From Opitutaceae bacterium EW11 (GTDB lineage: Bacteria; Verrucomicrobiota; Verrucomicrobiia; Opitutales; Opitutaceae): a DNA stretch of 64,000 bases. Each line of letters begins with the position of its first letter. Position 1 is the first letter of the stretch. Shown in pieces: positions 17,931-28,615 of this stretch. Both the position numbers and the translations under genes were made by a program. The stretch is taken from assembly GCA_003054665.1 (NCBI GenBank), contig QAYY01000014.1, positions 62,001 through 126,000 on the forward strand, read 5' to 3'. The notes under the pieces were generated by a model. The model ran no database searches. It was not told where the DNA came from and was given only the letters and a program-made list of their open reading frames with translations.

Positions 17931-20900
17931 TTTCCCCATATTGAGTAGCCGCCCTTCCCCTCCGGATGCAAGAGATTCTGCCAAAGACTACCGGGGGCGT
18001 GCTGGGACCGCGGAACGAGCTCCAGCCATCCTAGCTCGGGAGCATGATGCCAGGTCCAACCAACTGGCGAGCGTCTCGGAGCGAGACCTGTCGGCGTGCG
18101 TTTCAGGTTGACGCCGATATCGTTCATCGCTTGCGCAAAGCTTTCATCAGCTTCCGTCAACCTCAGGAGGTTTGCGTTTGCCTCTCGGAAGTGCGCTCCG
18201 CGCGAGAGTCCAGGATATGACTCCGGCGCGAGTCGTGTTCGATATGCTACAGAGTAAACTTTCGGCGCTGCTGCCGCCTCCACAGTGGCTGGCGTTCCCA
18301 GTTTTCTGGTAGCCCAGATCAGAATAGCATTGAACGTAAGTGCTCCGGCTCCCTCCGGAGTGGTAAAAAGGTCAACGAAGCCCTGCATCTGTTCAGCTTG
18401 CCAAGCTTCCGTACCCGCAATGAAGCCGCCCGGATGCGAAAAAGCGTCTTTCATGTGCCAAAGCTCAGCAACTCCCGGAGGAATAGGCATAAACGCCCCT
18501 TTGGCTGCACCCAAGAATCCCCGCCCGAACCTTGTTCCGGTGCCCCCGCGAGGATCCTCACGGTAGAAGCTCTCCTCTGGATACGGGTCGTCTCTGTATC
18601 GTATAGCGGTTGGCAGATCTAGGTCAGCCGCTAAATCGCTCTTTCGCAGTTCCTCTGCCTTCTTCTTCGCTGCATCATTGCCGGCTTCATTTGCTGCCGC
18701 ATTGACGCTCTTGTCCTCGTAGTTAAGACCACCTAAGAAAGCCCTCTGGGCAACGGAGGTCATTATCTGCGCTTCCCTTTGCCTTGCTTCAGCAGCAGCT
18801 CGTTCGCCTTCCTCTCGGATTGCCTTGTCCTTTTCTGTCTCTTCCGGCTTGGTTTTTGACTCCTCCTCTTTCGAATCCCCAGTCAGCATCGACAAGAACC
18901 CACTGAAGGCATCCCAAATGGAGCCCTGACCCAGGACGTCATAGCGGTTAACTGCGTCATTTCCACAGAATCCATAGAGGTTAAGCCCACCTTGCTCTTC
19001 GATTGGGTCTCGGTTTATGAAGCGACCTAATCTGGGACAATAATACCGCATTCCAAAGTAGACCAATCCCAATTCAACGTCCTCATATTGAGTCGAAAAC
19101 CGGAACGGTGGCGCGGCATAGTTCATTTTTGCAATCACACGCCCAAATGCGTCATATTCGTAAGTATATACGTCATAGCGTCCGTTTAGGTCGAAATATG
19201 AGATAATATTGCAAGATGGGTCATAGACTGGGGTAAAGGTCCCCCCTGATCCTCCATCCACGAATAGGAGCCCGCCAACACCACCACCGCCTCCAATCAA
19301 ACCCGACGCATCCAGTCCCCAGACGTATAGGCTCTTGAAATAACCGGTCGAATAGAGCTCAGCGAGCATGGACCACCCCGAATACACGAAGCGAGTTATA
19401 GTGGTTACCTTGCGCCTTGTAGTCGCTTTCTCCACCCGACGGCCAAGGTAGTCGTATTTGAATGTTACTATAACGCTTGTTGAGGTAGTAACCGCATTTG
19501 ACGCTGAGGAGAGCCGATTCTCAGCATCATAGGTATAAACATAGCTCCCGTCATTAAGAAGATTTCCATTCGCATCGTAGGCATTCGCCGGTAGTGCCCC
19601 GACTCCAGGCAACATAGTGTACTGATTCAGTTCATTGGGTGTTCCGTAGGTCTCCACCCCAGCACTACCCAACTCCGAAAGGCGATTCCCGATGGAATCG
19701 TACGTATAATCGAGACTTGTTCCGCTACGGAGGGCACCCAATGTCCAGTCTGTATTTAGCAGATATTTACCGGAACTGTCGAGTTCGTCTCTGTCGGTAT
19801 AAGTATAATCCGTGTGCGTGCCCGGAGCATACACTCCCCCGCCGAGAAGGACATACTTCTGCGCCATTGTTTTCTCGGTGTTACGCCGATTGAATTCGTC
19901 ATACGTCACTCGTGTCTCTATTGAATTCGCCGCAACCCCTCCCCATCCATGCTTAAGGGTATCGAGACGGTCACTGTCAGTGCGATATACGAACTCCCGG
20001 ATAGCAGAACCTTGAGTGACTGTTCCGACGAGATTTGAGTTAGGGACATAGGTGTATATAGCATCAGAAAGCGACCCATACCCCACCCTATTCAACCGCA
20101 GTGTTTCATCGTAGCCGTATGTAACGTTGTATCTTGTTCCGGTGTCGAGCCTAAGGGTCTGCGGGACACCATTAGCCCGACCACTGACGCCGTGTTGGTA
20201 TCCGTATGTTATAACATGAGAGCCGAGCGTTGCAGGTAGCGTCTCTGAGCTGAGTCGGCCATTGCCCTGCTCCGCCGTTCCATTTGGATTCTCATTGTAG
20301 GCGAATGTTCGAGTTCCGACACAATCCGTGACGGACAGCAACTGACCAGTCCTACGATAGGTGTAGCTCACACCTGTTGTGCCGTCCGAATAGCTCACCG
20401 TGCCAAGGCGACCGCGGGCATCATATTCGTAGGTTGTTGTGATATTACGCGCGTCAGTCCTGGTGCGCACCCGATCCATCGTATCGTAGGTGTACGAAAT
20501 CCCTCCTGATTTTGCGTCAGTCTTGCTCTTTAGGAGCCCACTTTTGTCTTCGTATTCCCAAGTGGTCGTGTCGCCTGCACCAGCAAAGCCGTCCGGTACC
20601 GTCGTTCCGCTCCAGGTTCCAGACCGGTAAGTGTGTAGTTTCGTTCTCTGCCCGGCATCGTTGTATTCGAAGCGAGCCGGGTTAACCGTGTCTCCCCACT
20701 GGCAAGAAACGTTACCCGCTGCATCGTAGCTGTAACGCGCACTCTTTCCCGCAAATGTGCTTACGACAGTGTGTCCATCAGCGTCATAGGAGAAGCTCGT
20801 CACTTTGCCGTCTGTCGCCGTGATAGTTGAGGGAAGGGCTGTCCCTGGATAGTAATCGTAGCTTGTCGTTCCAATGCGTGGATCGCTTACCGCCTCAAGG

Positions 20901-23900
20901 CGTCCAATACCATCATATGTCCGGAGAAACGATTGGCCCTGTGCATTCACGGACTTGACCAAGAATGCCCCGAGGTACACCTCCTGCAATGTACAGTTGC
21001 TGCCTGTGACCGTCGTACTTATGGTCCGGCTTCCGCATGTTCGATCATACGAGACCGTTGTTTCCCGTACATTACCGTCACCATCTTTGACGATTACGTG
21101 GGAGGAGACTGCTGCTGATAGCCCGCTAATCTGTTCCTGAGTGGTTTCTGACGTACGCGAGGTTCCAGCGTTTGCCCCGTCGTAAGGCCAGACGAGCCTT
21201 ACGGTTTCCGTGTACCAGTTGGCGCCACCGCCGGGAGTGCTGATCTGCACATAACGCCTACGACTTTCCTCGATATAGAAATCTGTTGTCGGATTTATGG
21301 TCGCAAGCGAGCCGAGGGCTCCCTCACGGTAGAATGTACGCTGAAGAGCTCCGTACTCATCATACACATACGCTTTCGTGGGATAGACGGACGTGCCAGA
21401 GGAGGTGACCGTCTCTGTCTCCACCTGCCCCTTGGAATTGTAGCTCTTTGTTAGAGTTCGGACCGAGCCATTCCATCCCGGCGTGTCCACCTGGCGGACC
21501 CGACCTGCCCAATCGGTGTATGTGACCGACGAGCGGCCAAACGTTGTTGCAGTGGTGGTCGTTTTGAGAAAGCCCGTCGAAGAATCGTACGCATAGTCGT
21601 AGGTCACGTCCGGTACGGCACTGCCCGACGCAGATTTTGGTCTTCCGTCCTTATAGACCTCGTCTATGCGCAAGCCCCCGCCAGGAAGTGTAGTAGTAAC
21701 CTTGGTCGGTAAGTCGTAACTGATATTTGTAATTGCAGTGCCGCTCTTTCCTGTGCCGTCCGTAAAGCCGGCAGCCTGAGTTGTGGTCCTGACTCGACTT
21801 GAAGTATCGTAGGTATAGCTCTTCCCGAGCGAGTCGGTAACACCAGGCGCGCTCACGGTCTCAGCGACGGTTCGGCCGATGGCGTCATAACTGTAGGTCG
21901 TCACTGCTTGCGGGACGCTACTCGTACCAGTCGAGAGTGCGGCCCGAGTAGCTGTGTACAGCTGATCATAATCCGTATAGGTATAATCCACGCGCACACC
22001 CTGGGCATCCCGTTCCCATTGCTTTTTATACCCAACGTAGAATGCTTCATAGAGAACTTGACCTGGTTGGGTGCCTCCAGAAATGGGTTGGTCGGCCTTG
22101 ATTACAACATTGCCGAAGTCGTCATAGCCGTAGTACACGCTAGCAAGCTGAATGAACTGCGTGCCGCTATAAAGACAGCTGGTCTCACGTAGTGTTCGGC
22201 CTGCCGAATCGATTATCCGTTCATCCACAGTCGAAACGTTGTCCTGCAGATCAATCGGATCGACCGATACTCCTCCATAGCTAGTCACCGTTGTTCCACT
22301 CTTCCCGCTGAGTCTGGCCGTCCAGAGGTGCGGACCTGATGCCGAAGGCGTCCACGTTGAGCCAGTCAAAGTTCCTCGGGTATAAGCATAGGAGATCTTC
22401 GTCTGATCAGGGCGGGTTTCCGAGAGAGAACGACCCCGATAGACGCTATCAGCCAACCGCTTACTGTAATGCTTACTCACCGTTGTCAGCGTTGTTGTGG
22501 CATCCGCGCTGATAGTACTCGTCGTTACAATGACCGCATTGCTGTTGAGCATTTCTTGGCTGTAGCCATACATGGTCTTTCCTACGACAATGTCGCCCTG
22601 AGTCTTCGTTTCCTGCGAGAGCACGGTCCTGCCGTCAACGAGATCAGCCGCGTACTTATAGCTGGTCACAACGCTGGTCGCGCCAAGATCGTCGTCTTTC
22701 CAGCTTCTCGTCTCTTTCTTTGGCTGGTCTACGGCAAGCCACGGATCTGACATATCCATATTACTCGGGGTTTGGTCGGGTAGCACTGGCCAGTTCACCA
22801 CCAGATCGCGTTTTCCTCCTGTAGAACTCATTTCGGTGGCATGACCGCCTGCTACTGGCGCGGCAGCGCGACTAGACCCAGGATGCTGGTCGGCTCCGGC
22901 TCCGAGCGTGATATTCGCATCACCCAACAGAAGCGGATCATCCGAGAAACCTAATTCACTGTACTCGAGCACGGATGATCTGTTGTCGTCAGAATAGCTC
23001 GTCACCGACAAAGCCGGCCCGTCCATGGGGCCAAAAATGGACCCTGTTTGATACACGGTTTCCGTTTGCGTCGCGTAGGCGATCACTTCTGCGAAACCCT
23101 TTTTCGGGGCGCTAACTGCCCTCCAAGGGTAGATCCGAGCAAGCGCTCCCCAAATGTGGTGTACAAAGGTCGCTTGAGTAGCAGGTGGAGGCTGATAGGG
23201 CCCGAGTTCGGACCAGGTGGTTCCAACCCACCGGCTCACGAGTTCGAGTGTGCGTACATCGCTTCCGATGGTGCGTGTGAAGACGATCTTCTGTCCAGGC
23301 GGAGGCGTGCCGCCGTTCAGAAAGTCCGCTCGTACGTTATTGGCCGGGGCCAAGATCGCTGAATCTGGAATGCTGACATCGATTTGATAAGTGGCAAACG
23401 GGACGGATGTGAATGTCAGCAGGCCTCCAGAAACGCTGACAGACGCAGCTGCGTTGTAGTAGCTCACTGTGTAGCTGCGCGCCGTTCTCTGGATATCTAC
23501 ATAGCCTGCTGGCGCCTTAAGCTGTAGTCTGAGATGATCTGCCGACTCCCAGCGGTCGAGCAGTGCCGGACCGGCCGAGAAGGTCATCATCCGGAAATCC
23601 TCTCCAGGTCGTCCTGCTGCTCCAATTCCGCCGATCAACGGCTGCGCATCAAACAGGAGCGCGCCGACTGACTGTCCTGAGATATCTTCCCCTAGCCCAA
23701 ACCTAACCAGCCGGGTTGTCTGAAGTCCGGAGAAGTCAACCGCCCCGAATCCCTGAGGAGCGACCGGAAGGGTCGTGACTGTGAATGCGCCCCCTAAAAC
23801 ATCGTTCATCGTGATCGCATCGGTATGCTTCCCGTTGAGGAGAATCCGGCGCGTGCCGCGCCTGACCGAAGAAGACGCATCCTGCTGAACTAGAATACAG

Positions 23901-26900
23901 TAGTCACTGACACCGGTAGAGGAGACTCCGATCGAGACATTTTTCTCATCTGGCACAACAAACTTATAGACTGGGGTCTGGCTCGGTGTGCCAGAATAGG
24001 ACCACTCCGATGCATGATCGAAGGTATATGATAACGCGGTCCCATCAACGGTGATGGTCACAGTCCCTCGCCCAGATCCTGTGTTCTTGGCGAGTATCTT
24101 CAGAGTCACACGGGTACCGTGATATCCAAGTGGGTCCCAGTTCGGAGCCACTGCGGGTGGCGACACTTGAACCTGATAGGGATTATCCACGGCGGTATCT
24201 GCGGGCGCCGTGACCTCGCTGCCTTTTACGAGCTTAAAATTCCAAGTCCCTGCTGTGTCAAAAACGACCGCCGGTACCGTGACGGTAATTGTGCCGGTTC
24301 CTTGACTGGACCCTAGCCGGAGCCATTCCCCTCCTGGCCGTTGTCCAATGATACTCCGCGTTGTTACAGAATCCGTCGTCGGAACATTCACTTCGCAATT
24401 AAGGGCGTAAGATGCAGCGGTCGACGCAATAATCGTCCCTGATGGCGGGGGATTCAGACTCCAACCTTTACTTGGCGTGGGATTCGGATCGGGGTTGGGG
24501 TCGGGATCGGGAGGCGGAACGGCGCTCACGCTTATCGAAAAACTCTCTGGACTTACCGTCGTATCGAAGGTCAGGGTACCATTCAACTCAGCGCCTTTTA
24601 TTACCCTGAATTCCCAAGTGCCTTCCGTATCAAGAATGAGATCGGTCTTGCTGATCGTGATGTAGCCTCTACCCGCATTCGCTGAGACGAAGAACCAGGG
24701 GGAGGCGGTGGACTTTCGACCGATTATGGATCGCGTGGTGATAATCTCATCGTCGGGAACCCGCAGTGTGCATGTCAGCGAATATTTGTTCGTCGCCGAC
24801 GCGATGACCGGCTGTGTTGCCGATGTTTGCCATCCTACCGTGTACGCTGAGATGTCGATTGGGACATCGTCGGCCGGATTGTACGATGTGTTTCCCGCCT
24901 GCGACGCAACCACATGGGCAACCCCTTGTGATGTGAGCGTCAGTACATTGCCATTCAATGTCGCCGGTCCGCTTACAAGGGTCAAGGTGACCGGTAGCCC
25001 AGAACTCGCCGTTGCATTCAGGGTGTAACTGATGCCGACCTGCAACGGGCCTGGGTTGGGGAACGTAATCGTCTGGCTCTTCCTTGATGCGTCCCAGGTG
25101 ACTTCCTGTGTAGCCGAGAGGTAGTTCGAGTCGCCATTCTGAACGGCCCGAATTTTGATCGTGCCCGTTCCCGTGATTAGCAGCTTGCTGCCTGATTCAA
25201 TCGAAGCTGGCCCGCTAATGACCGAATACGAAGAAATAGCCAACCCTGAGCTGCTCACCGCGTTGATCTCGAACGCTGGATCGCCGACCGTGTGATTCTT
25301 TAGGTCTACGGGAAACGTAATCGTCTGACTGGCGCGGCCAACAGAGATCGTTGTGGATCCGGGGACAGCATCGTATTTTGACGTATCTGAAGGTGTGAAT
25401 GTGACTGTCAGCGGTTGGTTCTCCCCTGCTGAAAGCTTTGTTCCGGCTGGAGGGTCGTAAACGAACGAACCAGTCACTCCGGCTCCCATAAAACTCGCAG
25501 ACGCATTCAACTGCGTGCTGCTCAATGCTGTACCGTAGCTAATCCCCGCAGGCGTGGGCCACGTGATTGTTGGTTTACCTTTCTGAACCACGAGGGTTAC
25601 ACTAGCGTCTACCGCGCTGTAGTTATTGGCGTCCGTTTGGGATGGCTCAAAATGGACGCGGAGCACCTGGTTTCCAGGCAGAAGCACTGTTCCGGGCCCG
25701 TAGTTGTATGTAAAGGTGCCTCCCTGCAGATTCGTGGTCGCATTCAGCGGTGCCGTTCCCGTCGCCGGCAAAGGAGTCCCGTAAACGATTGGAGTCGGCG
25801 TTGGCCACGTTATAATGGGTGCTGCTTTCCCCACGCTGATCGTCGTCGAAGCAGAGGCACTGTTCAGATTGACGCGGTCGGCATCGCTCGGTTGGAATGT
25901 GACTGTCACCTGGTTTTCGCCCGCCGGCAAAATCGCCCCTGGGCCAGGCGAGTAGGCGTAGGTGCCTCCCTGTAACGTAGTTCCTTTGAACTGAGCCGCA
26001 GCGTTTAGCGGCGCGGTGCCTGCAGCCGGTAACGGGGTTCCATAAGTCATCGTCGATGTTCCCCATGAGAGCGTCGGAGTGCCTTTTGAGACAACGAGAT
26101 CGCGCGTAACGTCCGGCGCCGGATTATACAGGTCCGAGCCCGTCGAAAAGGCAGTCACTCGTATGGTACCGGCACCTTCGATAACCAGCGTCGGGCTTAG
26201 GGTCCAACCACCGATCCTCCCAGGACCAGATACAACTTTATATTGCACAGCAAGTCCCGGAGCCGAGCTAGCATAGGTGTTCAGATCTATAGGTGCGTCA
26301 CCGTATGTAGCAGGAGCAAATTCCGGGAACGTAATTGTCTGATTTCCCTTTACCGGAAAGATAATCTCAGGCACGGTTGAGGGTTGGGTTCCTGCGGGAT
26401 CATAGAAATTATAGACTGCACGGAGCTTCCAGTAGCCGACCGAATCAAGGACCATCGCCCCAATCGCAGTAACAACACCAGTGTCTGCCGCCCCCTGACC
26501 GACCATCTTCCATTCTCCAGCTGGATTCTGCCGGAACAAATAGATATTGGTATGTGCGCCATTGAAGACAGCGGCAGTGCAGCTAATCGGATAGCTTGTG
26601 GTGGGGTCTGCCGTGACTGGATTTGGTGGACGCGTCCCCCAACCGAGAGAGACTCCATTGATCTGTTGAGCGGTCTGGCTGGCAAAGAAGTTCGTACTTT
26701 CTGGTACAGACGCGTATACGTTAATCTGCCCGGTACCGGTTATTGTGAGTGTCTTCGCAGCTTGATCTATTGTAGCGGAACCTTGCACGGAGTAGCTGAT
26801 TGGTTGGCCGCAGTTGGTCGTTGCAGTTAGCGCGATGGTTGTGCCCGGGCTAAGGTTCCCAATGGCAGGCCATTCCCACGAAGGATATGCTTTTCGTACG

Positions 26901-27571
26901 TTGAAGTGCTTCGTCACCGGTGTCGCCGCAGAAAACTTTGCGTTATCACCAGGCTGGCTCGCCGTAACGTAGACGTCTCCCGCGCCCGTAATTGTCAGAA
27001 TACCGCCACTATCGACTGTAGCCGGGCCTTGATCGACGTTATAGCTGACCGTAAGGCCTGAGTCAGAGTATGCACCTAGCTGGAACGGCGCATCCAAATA
27101 TACGTGGTTCGCGATATCTGGGAACGTAATCGTCTGCCCTCCCAGAGGGGACTTAACAACCATCAGATTTGTCCCTGCCACGGTCTCCCCTCCCATCGGA
27201 GCATTTGCATCAGTTTGAGCAGTCACCTTGAGATACCAGGAGCCCGCTACGTCCGCTGTGAACGGGTGACTCCCGGACCCGGTCACGGGTGTGCTCGAGT
27301 ACATCGCCGAGATTGTGGTTAATACGTGATGCGTCCAGGTCCCGGAAGGATTCTGAATCCACAGAATGACGTATATCAACGAGGATTGAGGCGGGTATAC
27401 CGTGTGCGATGCTGCGACGGTTATCGTATCACCAAACTTTGCCTCCGAGGGCGGTGGGGTTGTCCAAGCCGCGTATGCAACTGAAGCAACGGCGGAAAAG
27501 GTGATAAATGCCAATAGCCGCAGCGTGCGGCAAAGACATGGGAACGCGGTAATCTGCGAGTGCTGGAGCAT
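17927..27571 (-). CDS. giant secreted Rhs/YD-repeat protein with C-terminal WHH-type HNH nuclease toxin
   Basis: A predicted 3214-residue polymorphic toxin. A signal peptide ends near AVASVAYA-A. Residues 30-900 hold many MBG/Ig-like modules (repeated GQTITFP, ITWPTP, YGTPLPA motifs). YD repeats fill about 1800-2860 and form the Rhs shell. The closing motif YFGMRYYCPRLGRFINRDP is at about 2850. The variable tip of some 330 residues ends with GWTWHH (WHH at about 3174), then LVPRSQH and GGYSIWGK, which matches the HNH/EndoVII nuclease toxins with a conserved WHH. There is no PAAR domain; export is by signal peptide. The ATG at 27571 is used; a TTG at 27604 would lie before the signal peptide. 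By eye this gene is less GC-rich than its neighbours. A coupled immunity candidate follows. Confidence 0.9.
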   Translation of the reverse strand: MLQHSQITAFPCLCRTLRLLAFITFSAVASVAYAAWTTPPPSEAKFGDTITVAASHTVYPPQSSLIYVILWIQNPSGTWTHHVLTTISAMYSSTPVTGSGSHPFTADVAGSWYLKVTAQTDANAPMGGETVAGTNLMVVKSPLGGQTITFPDIANHVYLDAPFQLGAYSDSGLTVSYNVDQGPATVDSGGILTITGAGDVYVTASQPGDNAKFSAATPVTKHFNVRKAYPSWEWPAIGNLSPGTTIALTATTNCGQPISYSVQGSATIDQAAKTLTITGTGQINVYASVPESTNFFASQTAQQINGVSLGWGTRPPNPVTADPTTSYPISCTAAVFNGAHTNIYLFRQNPAGEWKMVGQGAADTGVVTAIGAMVLDSVGYWKLRAVYNFYDPAGTQPSTVPEIIFPVKGNQTITFPEFAPATYGDAPIDLNTYASSAPGLAVQYKVVSGPGRIGGWTLSPTLVIEGAGTIRVTAFSTGSDLYNPAPDVTRDLVVSKGTPTLSWGTSTMTYGTPLPAAGTAPLNAAAQFKGTTLQGGTYAYSPGPGAILPAGENQVTVTFQPSDADRVNLNSASASTTISVGKAAPIITWPTPTPIVYGTPLPATGTAPLNATTNLQGGTFTYNYGPGTVLLPGNQVLRVHFEPSQTDANNYSAVDASVTLVVQKGKPTITWPTPAGISYGTALSSTQLNASASFMGAGVTGSFVYDPPAGTKLSAGENQPLTVTFTPSDTSKYDAVPGSTTISVGRASQTITFPVDLKNHTVGDPAFEINAVSSSGLAISSYSVISGPASIESGSKLLITGTGTIKIRAVQNGDSNYLSATQEVTWDASRKSQTITFPNPGPLQVGISYTLNATASSGLPVTLTLVSGPATLNGNVLTLTSQGVAHVVASQAGNTSYNPADDVPIDISAYTVGWQTSATQPVIASATNKYSLTCTLRVPDDEIITTRSIIGRKSTASPWFFVSANAGRGYITISKTDLILDTEGTWEFRVIKGAELNGTLTFDTTVSPESFSISVSAVPPPDPDPNPDPNPTPSKGWSLNPPPSGTIIASTAASYALNCEVNVPTTDSVTTRSIIGQRPGGEWLRLGSSQGTGTITVTVPAVVFDTAGTWNFKLVKGSEVTAPADTAVDNPYQVQVSPPAVAPNWDPLGYHGTRVTLKILAKNTGSGRGTVTITVDGTALSYTFDHASEWSYSGTPSQTPVYKFVVPDEKNVSIGVSSTGVSDYCILVQQDASSSVRRGTRRILLNGKHTDAITMNDVLGGAFTVTTLPVAPQGFGAVDFSGLQTTRLVRFGLGEDISGQSVGALLFDAQPLIGGIGAAGRPGEDFRMMTFSAGPALLDRWESADHLRLQLKAPAGYVDIQRTARSYTVSYYNAAASVSVSGGLLTFTSVPFATYQIDVSIPDSAILAPANNVRADFLNGGTPPPGQKIVFTRTIGSDVRTLELVSRWVGTTWSELGPYQPPPATQATFVHHIWGALARIYPWRAVSAPKKGFAEVIAYATQTETVYQTGSIFGPMDGPALSVTSYSDDNRSSVLEYSELGFSDDPLLLGDANITLGAGADQHPGSSRAAAPVAGGHATEMSSTGGKRDLVVNWPVLPDQTPSNMDMSDPWLAVDQPKKETRSWKDDDLGATSVVTSYKYAADLVDGRTVLSQETKTQGDIVVGKTMYGYSQEMLNSNAVIVTTSTISADATTTLTTVSKHYSKRLADSVYRGRSLSETRPDQTKISYAYTRGTLTGSTWTPSASGPHLWTARLSGKSGTTVTSYGGVSVDPIDLQDNVSTVDERIIDSAGRTLRETSCLYSGTQFIQLASVYYGYDDFGNVVIKADQPISGGTQPGQVLYEAFYVGYKKQWERDAQGVRVDYTYTDYDQLYTATRAALSTGTSSVPQAVTTYSYDAIGRTVAETVSAPGVTDSLGKSYTYDTSSRVRTTTQAAGFTDGTGKSGTAITNISYDLPTKVTTTLPGGGLRIDEVYKDGRPKSASGSAVPDVTYDYAYDSSTGFLKTTTTATTFGRSSVTYTDWAGRVRQVDTPGWNGSVRTLTKSYNSKGQVETETVTSSGTSVYPTKAYVYDEYGALQRTFYREGALGSLATINPTTDFYIEESRRRYVQISTPGGGANWYTETVRLVWPYDGANAGTSRTSETTQEQISGLSAAVSSHVIVKDGDGNVRETTVSYDRTCGSRTISTTVTGSNCTLQEVYLGAFLVKSVNAQGQSFLRTYDGIGRLEAVSDPRIGTTSYDYYPGTALPSTITATDGKVTSFSYDADGHTVVSTFAGKSARYSYDAAGNVSCQWGDTVNPARFEYNDAGQRTKLHTYRSGTWSGTTVPDGFAGAGDTTTWEYEDKSGLLKSKTDAKSGGISYTYDTMDRVRTRTDARNITTTYEYDARGRLGTVSYSDGTTGVSYTYRRTGQLLSVTDCVGTRTFAYNENPNGTAEQGNGRLSSETLPATLGSHVITYGYQHGVSGRANGVPQTLRLDTGTRYNVTYGYDETLRLNRVGYGSLSDAIYTYVPNSNLVGTVTQGSAIREFVYRTDSDRLDTLKHGWGGVAANSIETRVTYDEFNRRNTEKTMAQKYVLLGGGVYAPGTHTDYTYTDRDELDSSGKYLLNTDWTLGALRSGTSLDYTYDSIGNRLSELGSAGVETYGTPNELNQYTMLPGVGALPANAYDANGNLLNDGSYVYTYDAENRLSSASNAVTTSTSVIVTFKYDYLGRRVEKATTRRKVTTITRFVYSGWSMLAELYSTGYFKSLYVWGLDASGLIGGGGGVGGLLFVDGGSGGTFTPVYDPSCNIISYFDLNGRYDVYTYEYDAFGRVIAKMNYAAPPFRFSTQYEDVELGLVYFGMRYYCPRLGRFINRDPIEEQGGLNLYGFCGNDAVNRYDVLGQGSIWDAFSGFLSMLTGDSKEEESKTKPEETEKDKAIREEGERAAAEARQREAQIMTSVAQRAFLGGLNYEDKSVNAAANEAGNDAAKKKAEELRKSDLAADLDLPTAIRYRDDPYPEESFYREDPRGGTGTRFGRGFLGAAKGAFMPIPPGVAELWHMKDAFSHPGGFIAGTEAWQAEQMQGFVDLFTTPEGAGALTFNAILIWATRKLGTPATVEAAAAPKVYSVAYRTRLAPESYPGLSRGAHFREANANLLRLTEADESFAQAMNDIGVNLKRTPTGLAPRRSPVGWTWHHAPELGWLELVPRSQHAPGSLWQNLLHPEGKGGYSIWGK

Positions 27572-27644
27572 AGAAACGTTCCATCCGGCCTCCGCGCAGA
27601 CCAATCCAAGACTAGGGCACGCGTGATGGCACGCCCATAGAAAG

Positions 27645-27682
27645 GCCTCCGGCCAAATACAAAAGAGAAGCTGAAACTGGAA
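27645..27682 (-). promoter_or_regulatory. 38-base upstream element, copy 1 (Rhs gene)
   Basis: It lies 74-111 bases upstream of the Rhs start and matches 34 of 38 bases of the element at 29731-29768, in the same orientation and at the same distance to its gene. It contains GCCTCCGGCC at one end and AAGCTGAAACTGGAA at the other. It is probably a promoter, regulator site or leader structure shared by the two secreted-protein genes. Confidence 0.6.
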
Positions 27683-28615
27683 CGCAGAAGGTCAAAGCGT
27701 ATCGGGATGCAGTGTCAAAACATAACTAGACCGAGGAGCACGCGCACCATCGATACATCGGAATACTTTAGGAAGTCGGTAACTCATTATGCTGCAGCGA
27801 AAACTGAGCTAAACTACGGCGAAACGCACGAGAAGCCGCTTCGCAAACTCAATAGCGACGGGTAAATTCATGCATAACACTACAGCGCGTATCCTGGTTC
27901 TCACTACACATAGACTGCAGTTTTCCACTAATGTTAAGAGCCAGTACGAGCGAGATAGTATCAAACCGATTCTAATGCACCGATTCGTTCAGTGCTAATA
28001 GCGATCGGGCGCCGCGGCAATTCCGCGTCCCGGCCACGAGCGGCATTCGATGATCATGCATCGAGCCATGCGGACTACTTTGAACGCGGAGAAAGGGCGC
28101 TCTTGCGCTCGCGCTGTAGCTGCGCTGGAAATTATGATCCGACCCTGGGCGGGTCCTCAGGTTTGCTGAGAGCGAATCGCGACGAATCTCATACAGAGCC
28201 ACTCCGCGTTTGCAGAACGATCAAGTTGAGTGTCCCCTGCCCTCGCGTCGCTACAGGATTTCCGGTTCGCGAACCCCGGTGGTCGTGAGTTCGCCGCCAT
28301 CCGCGACATTTGGCCGCAACACTGAAGGGATTGCGGGTTGCCCCGAGGCTCGACTTTCATGTGTCTGGGCGGCCCGAGCGTACTCAAGCTAAACGCGATC
28401 GTTCGAGACATTACTGCCACGGGTGCACGATGAGGCGCCTAGCTCTCCGATCACCTCGCGAGTAACAGATCGGATGCTCGGAAATCGGCAGCTGTGCCTC
28501 GGCATCCATAGATACGTATTCGGGATTCGGAAATCTGATCCGTGCGATCAAGGTGCCCCCACTGCTGGCTCGCCTTCAGCATCCCCGATGCAACACTTGC
28601 GACGCCGCTCTCAAC
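27683..28615. other. non-coding stretch upstream of the Rhs gene
   Basis: About 930 bases with only short scattered frames on both strands, none convincing. A piece resembling the flank of the second element copy (CAGTGTCAAAAC at 27711) lies just beyond the regulatory element. I see no RNA gene or mobile element in it. Confidence 0.4.
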
